A model generated the notes under the pieces. It did not search any database, had not been told where the DNA came from, and worked only from the letters and a program-made list of their open reading frames with translations. The position numbers and the translations under genes are program-made. From positions 1 through 64,000 of the forward strand of contig JAYUJY010000083.1 in NCBI GenBank assembly GCA_043764895.1: a DNA stretch of 64,000 nt, written 5' to 3'. Shown here piece by piece: positions 36,804 through 45,805 of the stretch (position 1 is its first letter; each line of letters opens with the position of its first letter). The stretch comes from JAAFJU01 sp043764895. Its GTDB lineage: Bacteria > Cyanobacteriota > Cyanobacteriia > Leptolyngbyales > Leptolyngbyaceae.

Positions 36804-37787
36804 TTAGCGAAGCTGTTCGAGATTGGGACGGACTTTGGCTCGAATGACAATGGCCGTAATGTTGTCGTGACCATTGACGTCGTTGGCCAGATCAATCAGT
36901 TGACGGACCCCTTGGTCAAGATTGATTTGCGAACTCATTAAAGGATCCACATGACTGGACACATGAGTTTCGAGTAGATTATTGTCCGTCAGCCCATCGG
37001 TCGCCAGCAGCAGCAGCGTGTCTTCGGCCAGCTCAATAAAGGTCAAATCTGGCTCCACAAAGCTTTCATCCCTAGGTCCCAATGCCTGTGTCAACTGGTA
37101 CGAATCCGATCGATTATAGGCAACTTCTGGATCTATCCCCCGCTGAATTTCCCGCTGACCGACTTCATGGTCTACCGTAAGCTGCTCTAGGCCACGCTTG
37201 CGGGTGTAGCGATAGGCTCTGCTGTCTCCCACATGGGCAATGGCGACACTGGTATTGCATAGCAGCAGCAGCACTAGGGTTGTCCCCATTCGGCCATTGC
37301 CTAGACGAGCGTCGGTTTGGTTGCGATCGTAGATGGCTTGGTTAGCAAGGCGGATGCCTTCACGGATGACTGAACTCGGGGGCAACTGACAGCGTGCGCT
37401 GACGCGATCGCCCTCTTCACTCGCCCAATATTCTCTAAAAAAAGTCTGAATCGTATCCACCGCCAGATGACTCGCCACTTCACCGCCTGCATGGCCGCCC
37501 ATTCCATCACAGAGCACGTACAGAGCGCGTCCCTGAACCAGTCGCCCAGACGGACGCTCTGATTTGCTGACCTCGGTCGAAAGGCTGAAGAAGTCCTCGT
37601 TGTGTTCGCGCTGCTGTCCGACGTCGGTTCGCGCCGAATCTTCCAACATGGAGAGCTGCATGGGCAACACGACCGTCGGCATGTCATCCATAGCCGCTTC
37701 GCTAAGATCCGCTAAGTCAGCCACATCAACTTCGTCCATGGCGGCCTCTAATTCATCAGTTTCAACAGGTTCAGGATAGGGCGTCAT
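36804..37787 (-). CDS. PP2C-type serine/threonine phosphatase
   Basis: The 327-residue protein has an acidic N-terminal extension (residues 1-45, with EDVADLADLSEAAMDD-type runs) and a PPM domain: RTDVGQQREHNEDFF, YVLCDGMGGHAGGEVAS (metal Asp), AHVGDSRAYRYT, LLLATDGLTDNNLLE and GHDNITAIVI. All metal-binding Asp are present. It reverses Ser/Thr phosphorylation in a signalling pathway that cannot be named from this window. Confidence 0.93.
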   Translation of the reverse strand: MTPYPEPVETDELEAAMDEVDVADLADLSEAAMDDMPTVVLPMQLSMLEDSARTDVGQQREHNEDFFSLSTEVSKSERPSGRLVQGRALYVLCDGMGGHAGGEVASHLAVDTIQTFFREYWASEEGDRVSARCQLPPSSVIREGIRLANQAIYDRNQTDARLGNGRMGTTLVLLLLCNTSVAIAHVGDSRAYRYTRKRGLEQLTVDHEVGQREIQRGIDPEVAYNRSDSYQLTQALGPRDESFVEPDLTFIELAEDTLLLLATDGLTDNNLLETHVSSHVDPLMSSQINLDQGVRQLIDLANDVNGHDNITAIVIRAKVRPNLEQLR

Positions 37788-38125
37788 GGGGGGTGCGATC
37801 TCAGTATAGGGATGGAACTATGGGTTTGATAATACAGAGATTATCGTGAAAAAGTTGTTGAGTGATTCGGGTGATGACTCAATTTAAGGTGAATCTTTAG
37901 GGATTGGACTTGAAATAGGAGCTGTTCGCATTATTTCTTGTAATTTGAGTTTGTGACTTAGGTCTGGGATTTGAAATTTTGCTTTGAGAAGGATATATTA
38001 TCATCTCTGATCATTCCCCATCGATCGGCAATTCCCTCAGGGCTACATTCTGACGTTACAATAAGTCTCGTGAGAATACAGACTCACACAGCACAACATA
38101 ACGGATCCTTTACACCCCAACAATT
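37788..38125. other. Divergent promoter region between PP2C and gatB genes
   Basis: About 340 bp between divergently transcribed genes. It is AT-rich around 37840-37990 and has no ORF, RNA fold or repeat that I can support. Promoters for both genes should be here. Confidence 0.5.
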
Positions 38126-39616
38126 ATGACGGTTGCCACTCCCCCAAAAACTCAGTACGAAGCTGTCATCGGTTTGGAAACGCACTGCCAGTTAAGCACC
38201 GCGACCAAGATTTTTTCCGATAGCTCGACCGTCTTTGGGGCGACGCCCAATACCCATATCGATCCGATTTGCATGGGGTTGCCCGGTGTGCTCCCGGTGC
38301 TTAACCAGAAAGTGCTCGAATATGCCGTCAAAGCTGGACTCGCGCTCAATTGTGCGATCGCGCCCTACAGTAAGTTCGATCGGAAGCAGTATTTCTATCC
38401 TGATCTCCCTAAAAACTACCAAATCTCGCAGTTTGACCTGCCGATCGCGGAACATGGCTGGGTCGAAATCGAAATCTACGACAAAAAATCCGGCACCTCC
38501 AACCGCCGAAGAATTGGCGTGACCCGGCTCCATATGGAAGAAGATGCGGGCAAGCTCGTCCATGGCGGCAGCGACAGTATTGCGGGGTCTACGTATTCGC
38601 TGGTGGACTACAACCGTGCAGGCGTACCGCTGATCGAAATCGTCTCCGAACCCGATCTTCGCACTGGACAGGAAGCGGCGGAATATGCACAAGAAATTCG
38701 CCGAATCGTCCGATATTTGGGCGTGTGCGACGGGAATCTCCAAGAAGGGTCGCTGCGCTGTGATGTGAATATTTCTGTCCGTCCGGTGGGCACAGAGCGC
38801 TTCGGCACCAAGGTCGAGATCAAAAACATGAACTCTTTCAATGCGATTCACCGGGCGATCGATCATGAAATTGAACGTCAAGTGATCGAAATCGAAGCAG
38901 GCGGCACCATTGTCCAAGAGACCCGTCTGTGGGATGAAGGCACGCAAACGACTCGGAGTATGCGGATCAAAGAAGGCGCGAGTGACTACCGCTATTTCCC
39001 AGAGCCGGATCTTGGCCCTATTGAAGTCTCCGCTACGCAGCGTGAGGACTGGAAAACGGAGCTGCCGGAATTGCCCATCAGTAAGCGCCATCGTTACCAA
39101 GATGATCTCTTGTTGTCTCCCTACGACACCAAGGTGCTGACGGACGATCGCACCATTGCCGAATACTTTGAAGCAACAATAGCCGCAGGCGCACCCGCCA
39201 AGCAGTCGGCGAACTGGATCATGGGCGACATCAGCGCTTACCTGAACGTCCACACGGGCGTAGCCATTGGCGACCTGAAACTTCAGCCTAGCGCTCTAGC
39301 CGAGCTGATTAACCTAATCGAAGACGGCACCATCAGCAACAAAATTGGCAAGGATATCCTGCCTGAACTGCTAGAAAAGGGCGGATCGGCCAAAGCGATC
39401 GTGGCCTCGAAGGGATTGGTGCAAATTTCCGATCCGGCGGTGATTGAATCAGCGGTCGATGAAATTATTGCAGCCTTCCCAGACGAGCTGTCACAATTTA
39501 AGAGCGGTAAGACTAAAATGCTTGGTTTCTTCGTCGGTCAGGTGCTGAAGAAAACAGGCGGCAAGGCTGATCCAAAGTTAACCAATCAGATTGTGGCGAA
39601 AAAATTGAATGGCTAG
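38126..39616 (+). CDS. gatB: Asp-tRNA(Asn)/Glu-tRNA(Gln) amidotransferase subunit B
   Basis: GatB is the kinase/tRNA-binding part of GatCAB, which makes Gln-tRNA(Gln) in cyanobacteria. The 496-residue protein begins YEAVIGLETHCQLST, and has MGLPGVLPVLN, RKQYFYPDLPKNYQISQFD, HMEEDAGK and the C-terminal YqeY-like tail (SGKTKMLGFFVGQVLKKTGGKADP). All are characteristic blocks. Length is normal. Confidence 0.97.
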   Translation: MTVATPPKTQYEAVIGLETHCQLSTATKIFSDSSTVFGATPNTHIDPICMGLPGVLPVLNQKVLEYAVKAGLALNCAIAPYSKFDRKQYFYPDLPKNYQISQFDLPIAEHGWVEIEIYDKKSGTSNRRRIGVTRLHMEEDAGKLVHGGSDSIAGSTYSLVDYNRAGVPLIEIVSEPDLRTGQEAAEYAQEIRRIVRYLGVCDGNLQEGSLRCDVNISVRPVGTERFGTKVEIKNMNSFNAIHRAIDHEIERQVIEIEAGGTIVQETRLWDEGTQTTRSMRIKEGASDYRYFPEPDLGPIEVSATQREDWKTELPELPISKRHRYQDDLLLSPYDTKVLTDDRTIAEYFEATIAAGAPAKQSANWIMGDISAYLNVHTGVAIGDLKLQPSALAELINLIEDGTISNKIGKDILPELLEKGGSAKAIVASKGLVQISDPAVIESAVDEIIAAFPDELSQFKSGKTKMLGFFVGQVLKKTGGKADPKLTNQIVAKKLNG

Positions 39617-39671
39617 GTTCGATCGGACGTGTCGGTAAAGATTGCTCCCGCTCAAGACTGAAGAGGTCAGA

Positions 39672-40049
39672 ATGCCTAAAACGGCTTTAGAGCTAACCCA
39701 TAGAGAACAATCTCGCTATTCGCCCGATCGGCATCGAGGTCAAGAGTCTGATGCTGATCGGTTTACCGCCGCCTGGGAGATTGTTCCCCATCTCGCGGCA
39801 CGGTTGCGGACCGAGTTTGGGGCAACCCAGGTTACGGTATTTGGCTCTTTGCTTAATAAATCCGCTTATACTCGCTGGTCTGACATTGATTTGGCCGCCT
39901 GTGGTATTTCACCAACGCAATTTTATCGGGCGATCGGTTGTTTGAATGATATGGCAAGCGGGTTTCAGGTTGATCTCGTTGATCCTAGCTCTGCCGATTG
40001 TCGTAATTCTGTCAAACAACGGATTGCGCAATTCGGCATTGAGGTTTAG
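39672..40049 (+). CDS. MNT-type nucleotidyltransferase, second MNT/HEPN pair
   Basis: The protein has FGSLLNKSAYTRWSDIDLAACG, a nucleotidyltransferase GS...DxD motif with one extra residue relative to GS-X10-DXD, and FQVDLVDPSS with the third acid. I start at ATG 39672 (MPKTALEL), which has GAGG upstream; a TTG at 39642 is in frame. It precedes the HEPN-like gene by only 3 bp, forming a toxin-antitoxin type pair. The antitoxin role is inferred from this context. Confidence 0.82.
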   Translation: MPKTALELTHREQSRYSPDRHRGQESDADRFTAAWEIVPHLAARLRTEFGATQVTVFGSLLNKSAYTRWSDIDLAACGISPTQFYRAIGCLNDMASGFQVDLVDPSSADCRNSVKQRIAQFGIEV

Positions 40050-40052
40050 GCC

Positions 40053-40532
40053 ATGGACTTGACCGTTTTGGCACAGCGATTAGGTGATGAACTGTCTGAA
40101 ATTGAGCAGATTATTGCTCGGATACAAACCGCATGGCAGCAATTTCAACGATCGGATGATAACCTCTATCTGGACAGCGTAGCACTGAATTTACACGGCT
40201 TTTATAACGGATTAGAGCATTTGTTTGAACTGATTGCGCTCCATGTTGACGCCTCTCGACCAGAAGGGACCAACTGGCATCAACGAATTTTAGACCAAAT
40301 GGCATTAGAGGTTCCCTCCATCCGTCCTGCGGTCATTTCAGCCAAAACCCGCGATCGGCTAACCGATTACCGTCGGTTTCGGCATATTGTTCGGCATACC
40401 TACACATTCCAGTTTGATCCCGATCGAATTCAGCCCTTTATTGAAGCTCTGACGCCGACCTTCGAGCAAGTCAACGCAGAGCTAATTGCATTTGTGCAGT
40501 TTATTGAATATTCAGCAAGTTCAGAGGCTTAG
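40053..40532 (+). CDS. HepT-like HEPN protein, second MNT/HEPN pair
   Basis: The 159-residue helical protein carries RFRHIVRHTYTF, in which R-H-I-V-R-H gives the R-X4-H ribonuclease motif followed by a tyrosine, as in HepT-like toxins. It follows the nucleotidyltransferase gene with a 3-bp gap. It is longer than the HEPN at 4353 and belongs to another subfamily. Its stop overlaps the convergent fructosamine kinase gene by 4 bp. Confidence 0.8.
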   Translation: MDLTVLAQRLGDELSEIEQIIARIQTAWQQFQRSDDNLYLDSVALNLHGFYNGLEHLFELIALHVDASRPEGTNWHQRILDQMALEVPSIRPAVISAKTRDRLTDYRRFRHIVRHTYTFQFDPDRIQPFIEALTPTFEQVNAELIAFVQFIEYSASSEA

Positions 40533-41416
40533 AGCAACCGATCGATCATCCGATCGGCCTGCCCCGCGTAGCTGCCGCCGAATAGATTGAAGTGATTGAG
40601 GATGTGGTAGAGGTTGTAGAGATTTTTGCGGGAGGGGTAGTTGGGATCTGTCGGGTAGACTTCGGTGTACCCGGCGTAAAACTCAGGCGAGAAGCCGCCG
40701 AATAGCTCAGTCATGGCGAGGTCCACCTCCCTGTCGCCCCAGTACAGTGCCGGATCGAATATCACGGGTTCGCCGCTCCGGGTGATTCCAGCGTTTCCAC
40801 CCCAGAGATCGCCGTGGACAAGTGAGGGTGTGGGTTTGTGGTCGGCGAGTAAGCTCGGAATCGCAGCGAGTAATCGATCGCCCTGCTTGAAGTGAGCACC
40901 CTTTTGCTTTGCCAAATCCAGTTGGACCCCAATCCGATGCACTTGCCAAAATTCAGCCCAGTGTTCGGTCCAGGGATTGAGCTGAGGTGTTAGTCCGATC
41001 GTGTTGGCTTGGGTCCAGCCGAAGCGGAGACTGCCGGAGACTTGGTGGAGACGGGCAAGCTGTCGTCCAAACTCGCTTGAGGGGATGCTCGGTCCAATAT
41101 CCAGGAATTCTAGAACGAGGTAGCTGATGGCGTCTGTGGTGCCTGTACAGATGGGAGTCGGGACGCGGATGGTGTGGGTATTGGAGAGCTGTCGCAGGGC
41201 TTCGGCTTCGGCCTCGAACATAGCGATGCGATCGGCGTGATTGGTTTTGAGAAAATAGGGATGGGACACGTCTAAAATTTGGCCAGAGAGTTTGTAGGCT
41301 GAGTTGATATCGCCACCGCTGATGGGTTGGCTCTGGTGGATTTCAAAGGGGATCCCTATGGCGAGGGTGATGCTTTGGGCGATCGATCGTTTAATTTGAG
41401 CGGTGAGTTGGGGCAT
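40529..41416 (-). CDS. Fructosamine/ribulosamine kinase family protein
   Basis: The 295-residue protein has PISGGDINSAYKL (nucleotide loop), FLKTNHADRIAMFEAEAEAL, LVHGDLWGGNAGI (catalytic loop) and IFDPALYWGDREVDLAMTELFGGF (metal-binding DP). These define the fructosamine-3-kinase family, which phosphorylates glycated amines so that the sugar leaves. Length is normal. Confidence 0.95.
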   Translation of the reverse strand: MPQLTAQIKRSIAQSITLAIGIPFEIHQSQPISGGDINSAYKLSGQILDVSHPYFLKTNHADRIAMFEAEAEALRQLSNTHTIRVPTPICTGTTDAISYLVLEFLDIGPSIPSSEFGRQLARLHQVSGSLRFGWTQANTIGLTPQLNPWTEHWAEFWQVHRIGVQLDLAKQKGAHFKQGDRLLAAIPSLLADHKPTPSLVHGDLWGGNAGITRSGEPVIFDPALYWGDREVDLAMTELFGGFSPEFYAGYTEVYPTDPNYPSRKNLYNLYHILNHFNLFGGSYAGQADRMIDRLL

Positions 41417-41505
41417 GGGGGTTTGGCGAATTACTTCCAGATTTTAGTTCCGTCCATTAAGCTGGTGTGAAGGAAACAGACTGTTTTTGGGAAAGAGCGG
41501 AAATA

Positions 41506-42660
41506 ATGCAGTACGAAATTTCTTGGGTAAACAATCTGGCCGAGGTCTCGCGCGATGCCTGGGATGCGATGGCGAAAAGGCTGAAGACGCCGTTTTTTGA
41601 GTGGGATTGGTTACGCAATATGGAGACGTCGGGCAGCACAACCGCACGATCGGGCTGGTTGCCGAATCATCTGCTGGTGTGGCAGGGAGAGGCTCTAGTG
41701 GCCGCTGCTCCGCTGTATCTGAAGGGGCATAGCTATGGGGAGTTTGTCTTTGATAACCAGTGGGCGGAGTTGTCTCAGCGCCTAGGTCGGGAGTATTATC
41801 CGAAGCTGCTCGGGATGTCGCCGTTTACTCCGGCGGAAGGCTACCGATTTTTGATGGCAGAGGATGCGGATGAAGACGCGTTGACGGAGCTGATGGTGGC
41901 GGCGATCGATCAGTTTTGTGTGCGTAATCATCTTTCCGGTTGTAATTTTTTATACGTCGATGCAGAATGGCGATCGCAGCTTGAACGTCTGGGCTATTGT
42001 GCGTGGCGACATCATAACTATGTCTGGAAGAATCGGGACTATCAGAGTTTTGATGATTATTTGAGTGGGTTCAATGCGAATCAACGGCGGAATATCAAAC
42101 GAGAGCGAAAGTCCATTGAGAAAGCGGGGCTTACGTTTCAAGTGTTCACAGGCAATGAGATTCCAGCGCATTTGTTTCAACGGATGTATGAGTTTTATGC
42201 GGATACGTGTGACAAGTTTGGTTGGTGGGGGAGCAAGTATTTGACAGAGAAGTTTTTTGAAGATTTGGAAGGGATTTGGCGTGACAAAGTAGTGTTTTTT
42301 GCGGCTTACGGCGAACATGATATGCATCATCCAGTAGGGATGTCGTTTTGTTTGAGAAAAGACGATCAGCTTTACGGTCGCTACTGGGGATCGACAGTGG
42401 AGATTGATTGTTTACATTTTGAAGCGTGTTATTACCAGCCGATCGAATGGGCTATTGCTAACGGAATTCGGTTTTTCGATCCCGGTGCTGGCGGTAAACA
42501 TAAAATACGTCGCGGGTTTCCAGCGCTTGCCAATCATTCACTTCATCGTTTCTACGATCCGCAACTGGCTCAGATTTTAAGAGGAAATATCGATCGGATT
42601 AATGAAATGGAACAAGCTGAAATTGATTCGGCCAACGAAGATCTTCCGTTTAAACCGTAA
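41506..42660 (+). CDS. GNAT-fold protein of the peptidogalycan biosynthesis (COG3146) family
   Basis: The 384-residue protein from ATG 41506 contains FNANQRRNIKRERKSIEKAGL, FYADTCDKFGWWGSKYLTEKFF and RFFDPGAGGKHKIRRGF, blocks typical of the COG3146 family of Fem-like double-GNAT proteins. Their substrate is not established. I prefer 41506 (MQYEISW) because GAGCGGA lies upstream; a GTG at 41467 adds 13 residues. It is followed by a 270-bp stretch with gene debris. Confidence 0.9.
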   Translation: MQYEISWVNNLAEVSRDAWDAMAKRLKTPFFEWDWLRNMETSGSTTARSGWLPNHLLVWQGEALVAAAPLYLKGHSYGEFVFDNQWAELSQRLGREYYPKLLGMSPFTPAEGYRFLMAEDADEDALTELMVAAIDQFCVRNHLSGCNFLYVDAEWRSQLERLGYCAWRHHNYVWKNRDYQSFDDYLSGFNANQRRNIKRERKSIEKAGLTFQVFTGNEIPAHLFQRMYEFYADTCDKFGWWGSKYLTEKFFEDLEGIWRDKVVFFAAYGEHDMHHPVGMSFCLRKDDQLYGRYWGSTVEIDCLHFEACYYQPIEWAIANGIRFFDPGAGGKHKIRRGFPALANHSLHRFYDPQLAQILRGNIDRINEMEQAEIDSANEDLPFKP

Positions 42661-42676
42661 ATTCCCATGGCTCAAT

Positions 42677-42934
42677 TTAAAACCGATTTAGACTATCTAA
42701 GTCGGTTGTATGGTGCCGTGCAACAATACTTTTTAGAGTTTTTAAGATTTTAGTAGCGTTCGTTTTTTCGCTGTATTCGCGGGAGTGCTCGATGTGTAGG
42801 GTGGGGCGATCGCTGTCAATCGCGCTCACGAGGGCTTTGACGAAGGTCCAACTATCGGCAATGGTATATAGCAGTCCGACATGATTCGTGAGAATCAGAT
42901 TCCTTCTGGGAAAGCCTTTCAGAGAAAAGTTATC
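42677..42934 (-). pseudogene. Possible gene remnant (open frame without start codon)
   Basis: On the minus strand a frame of 85 codons reads through with coding-like composition (NHVGLLYTIADSWTFVKALV, SAIDSDRPTLHIEHSREYSE, KTNATKILKTLKSIV) and ends at 42677, but it has no ATG, GTG or TTG near its beginning. It abuts the stop of the 42930 gene. I do not recognise the family. It may be the 3' part of a lost gene or chance. Confidence 0.3.
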
Positions 42935-43451
42935 TCACAGATGAGATCGGATTGCTATAGCAGCCGAACATCTCTTGAGGATCTTCTCCATTATCTTCCC
43001 AGTTCAACCGGGCGGCAGCGATCAGTTCGCCGTAGAGTTGGGCGATCGGGTTTTGACCTTCTACTTCGTGTTTGGTTTCGACCATGACGAGATAGGGCAC
43101 TTCTATTCGTCCTGTAATGCTTTTTCCAATGACGCCATCGGCAATCCCTTCTAGGGAAAAATGTTCATAGCTAGCTTGAACGGGAACGCCTGCTAATGCC
43201 CGTACGTCACCTCGTTCTGAAAGTTGAAGTAAGGGGTAAATGGCTCGGGACCAAATCGTAGATTCATTGAGTAAATGAACCGGATCGGCATCTAGCATTT
43301 GTTCTAAATCGGTGATGCGTTCTTGTTCGCGAGGGTTTAGGGTCAGGCTGTCTACTTGAGTCCATGGATAATCTCGAATGCCATTTTCTTTGATGTGAAC
43401 GATGCGCTTCAGGTCTGCTAATGAAAGTTTAGAAAAGGTAAGTGATATCAT
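42930..43451 (-). CDS. Hypothetical protein with a possible nuclease-like core
   Basis: The product from ATG 43451 has 173 residues. I do not recognise it securely. The region IADGVIGKSITGRIEVPYLVMVETKHEVEGQNPIAQLYGELIAAA has a strand-E-X-K pattern compatible with a PD-(D/E)XK fold, as in small cyanobacterial restriction-like proteins. A GTG at 43490 adds 13 residues. It is divergent from the Uma2 gene. Confidence 0.6.
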   Translation of the reverse strand: MISLTFSKLSLADLKRIVHIKENGIRDYPWTQVDSLTLNPREQERITDLEQMLDADPVHLLNESTIWSRAIYPLLQLSERGDVRALAGVPVQASYEHFSLEGIADGVIGKSITGRIEVPYLVMVETKHEVEGQNPIAQLYGELIAAARLNWEDNGEDPQEMFGCYSNPISSVR

Positions 43452-43591
43452 AATTTTGTTGCTCTCAAGCGATGATGACAGTCTTTCCACCGATTAAACA
43501 ATCTCGATCGCTGTACCTATTAAATTATAAGCCGCGATGCTTTAAATCCACGATATAATGTACTTTAATTGACATTGCAGGCGATCGTCCC

Positions 43592-44170
43592 ATGGTCCAA
43601 TTTCTCCCCCCCAGCATTCACAAAACTCCCGTCTCATTAGAAGCCTTTTTAGAAATGCCTGAGACCAAGCCCGGTCGTGAATGGATTGCAGGAGAAATCA
43701 TCCAAAAACCTATGCCCAAAGGAAAACACAGTGCGATTCAAAGTGAATTTGTAGCAACGATTAATGCAGAACTAAAACGATCGAAAATAGCACGGGGGTT
43801 TACTGAGCTACGTTGTACGTTTGGGGGCCGATCGACCATTCCTGACATTTCCGTCTTTGCATGGGAACGGATTGTGCGAGACGTTTCAGGAGAAGTTGCC
43901 GACGTTTTTAATCATGCTCCAGATTGGACCATAGAAATCTTATCTCCTGACCAAAGCCAAACCAAAGTCGTCAAAAATATTGTTCATTGCCTTAAGCATG
44001 GCACTCAAATGGGATGGATGATTGACCCAGGCGATCGGACGGTTCTTGCGTATCGACCTAATCAAGAGATTGCTATTTTTGATGCTGATGAGGAGATGCT
44101 TCCTATGCCTGAATTTGCACGCAGTCTACAGTTGACGATCGGAGAACTCTTTGGCTGGCTGACTGATTAA
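43592..44170 (+). CDS. Uma2 family endonuclease-fold protein
   Basis: The 192-residue protein has WIAGEIIQKPMPKGKHSAIQSEFVATIN, STIPDISVFAWERI (with the acid of the PD motif) and WTIEILSPDQSQTKVVKNIVHCLKHG, the order of the Uma2 (DUF820) PD-(D/E)XK family, which is greatly expanded in cyanobacteria. Activity is generally unknown. Confidence 0.92.
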   Translation: MVQFLPPSIHKTPVSLEAFLEMPETKPGREWIAGEIIQKPMPKGKHSAIQSEFVATINAELKRSKIARGFTELRCTFGGRSTIPDISVFAWERIVRDVSGEVADVFNHAPDWTIEILSPDQSQTKVVKNIVHCLKHGTQMGWMIDPGDRTVLAYRPNQEIAIFDADEEMLPMPEFARSLQLTIGELFGWLTD

Positions 44171-44187
44171 ATATCAAAAAACATAAT

Positions 44188-44484
44188 CTAATTCATTTTT
44201 GTAAAATCTGATCGATCGTTGAGTTCACCTCTCTCCTCAATGATGATTTGAGAAGTGGGCGTGGTGAGAATGGGAAGGGTGTTGACGAAGTTGATAAAGT
44301 CTGATTCGCTGATCTGGGTTGGTGCGATCGCAGTGGTGACAAAGCCGGATGCTTGGAGGCGATCGAGGAGTGAACTTGTTTCAGGTTCAATGATTTGAAG
44401 TTGGATGGTTTGGTGGTTTTGTAGTTCGAGAGGAATGGTGGGGTATGGAACTTCGTCTCGATAGGTGGCGGTAATGGTTAGCAC
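44188..44484 (-). CDS. Small hypothetical, antitoxin-like N terminus
   Basis: From GTG 44484 the product begins MLTITATYRDEVPYPTIPLELQNHQTIQLQI, which resembles short AF2212- or DUF104-type antitoxins that start LTITATYE and end in a beta strand. The rest (SLLDRLQASGFVTT ... SQIIIEERGELNDRS) is not recognised. No toxin is adjacent. GGAG lies 11 bp before the GTG; a TTG at 44502 is in frame. Confidence 0.55.
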   Translation of the reverse strand: MLTITATYRDEVPYPTIPLELQNHQTIQLQIIEPETSSLLDRLQASGFVTTAIAPTQISESDFINFVNTLPILTTPTSQIIIEERGELNDRSDFTKMN

Positions 44485-44642
44485 GGGTGAAGATTTCTCC
44501 AAGATTAATTGGTTCTTAGGACGATTATAGCGTTGTGCGGATGCCGGGAGAAGAGCGATCGTCTTTAGTTATTGCAAAGGAGGGGCGATCGCTTTTATCA
44601 ACTAAAACACCTTCCTTTTTCCATGATCTTTTTGACTGAAGC

Positions 44643-45590
44643 CTACCTAGTTTGTTTTGGAAGAATTAAATTAGTCTGAGGGATTTGGGAATTAGGTTGC
44701 GTCGGAGGTGCAGGCTTTGCGATTGTGCTTAAATTCACGGTTCCTTCTGAACAAGTTGGTTCGTTATTAACCAGTTTCGGTGCAGGCAAATCCCCGATTC
44801 CTGGTTTAGCAGCTTCACAGATAACCACAATGGTGAGCCGATCTTTCTCAGTCGGAAGGATGAAAATTCCACCCGTATAACCTCGCAATTCTGCTGATTT
44901 AGAAGTTCCAAGTAATTGAACACCGTCATTCCCGATCGGTTTTACGTCATAGTGATAGTTCTTACTTTGTGAATCAAAACCTATATCTAGCTGTGAAAAT
45001 GAGGTCGGAAACTTAGAATTTTTAAAAAAGAAAGCTTGAGAGTAACGGTTCATGATCTCAACAATATTTTTTGACTCTCGCTCTAGCGAATTGTGTTTAG
45101 CCGCTGTCATTCCTTGTGGAGCTGTCGCAATATCTGAAGTTTTCACGAATCGAATGGCATTATCTGGCATGGAAAGTGGAAGAGGCTGACGAGGATCTTG
45201 TCGAAGTAGAACTCGCATTTTCCCTGGCTCATCAAATTCGATCAACGTTGCTATTTTCTGGCCCGACATTTCAACTTCAATTTGGATTGGATTTTTTGTT
45301 ACATCAAGACGATAGGGTCCAATCTCAACCCCGATAGCGTTCCCATCTTTCTGAGGAGTAGCGGAATATATTAATCCAGTATTTGTAAAACCAATAATTT
45401 GTCCTGAATTGTCAAATTTCCATTGTCCATGTAGTTTTTGTAAGATAGCTGAATCTTTCCCGATCGCAGGAGATGGTTCAGATTTCGACTCTGTTCTGCC
45501 CTGCACCTGCTTAGATGGACTACAACCTACTAATATCGTTGCTAAGACTAATCCATAAACCGTAACCCAAATAGTTCGCATCTTAATCAT
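44643..45590 (-). CDS. Lipoprotein with Pilin_GH-like C-terminal domain
   Basis: The N terminus (MIKMRTIWVTVYGLVLATILVGC) is a lipoprotein signal with the lipobox LVGC. After a beta-rich middle part (residues 55-155), the segment NIVEIMNRYSQAFFFKNSKFPTSFSQLDIGFDSQSKNYHYDV matches the cyanobacterial type IV pilin-like G/H domain, normally found with a pilin N terminus. Here the domain is on a lipid anchor. Function unknown. ATG 45590 is chosen; the frame is open to 45617. Confidence 0.75.
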   Translation of the reverse strand: MIKMRTIWVTVYGLVLATILVGCSPSKQVQGRTESKSEPSPAIGKDSAILQKLHGQWKFDNSGQIIGFTNTGLIYSATPQKDGNAIGVEIGPYRLDVTKNPIQIEVEMSGQKIATLIEFDEPGKMRVLLRQDPRQPLPLSMPDNAIRFVKTSDIATAPQGMTAAKHNSLERESKNIVEIMNRYSQAFFFKNSKFPTSFSQLDIGFDSQSKNYHYDVKPIGNDGVQLLGTSKSAELRGYTGGIFILPTEKDRLTIVVICEAAKPGIGDLPAPKLVNNEPTCSEGTVNLSTIAKPAPPTQPNSQIPQTNLILPKQTR

Positions 45591-45805
45591 GGTAATCACA
45601 ACAGAGGAATAACACATTTCATTATCATCACCTTGGGACGATTAGAACCCACTATCCGATCCAAACTCACCGATTTTGCAAAACAATTATTACATAACCC
45701 GAGCAGTGGCTAAAATACTGACCTAATCTGGTAAGCGCAAACGATCGCGATCGGAGGCACAATAGAGGAATCCTTGAGAGAGACTTTTGTCGTCTTTTAC
45801 CCGTT

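Noticed and set aside
38192..39253. 353-codon minus-strand frame inside gatB
   Set aside because: Antisense shadow of a clearly conserved gene in a GC-rich, biased region.
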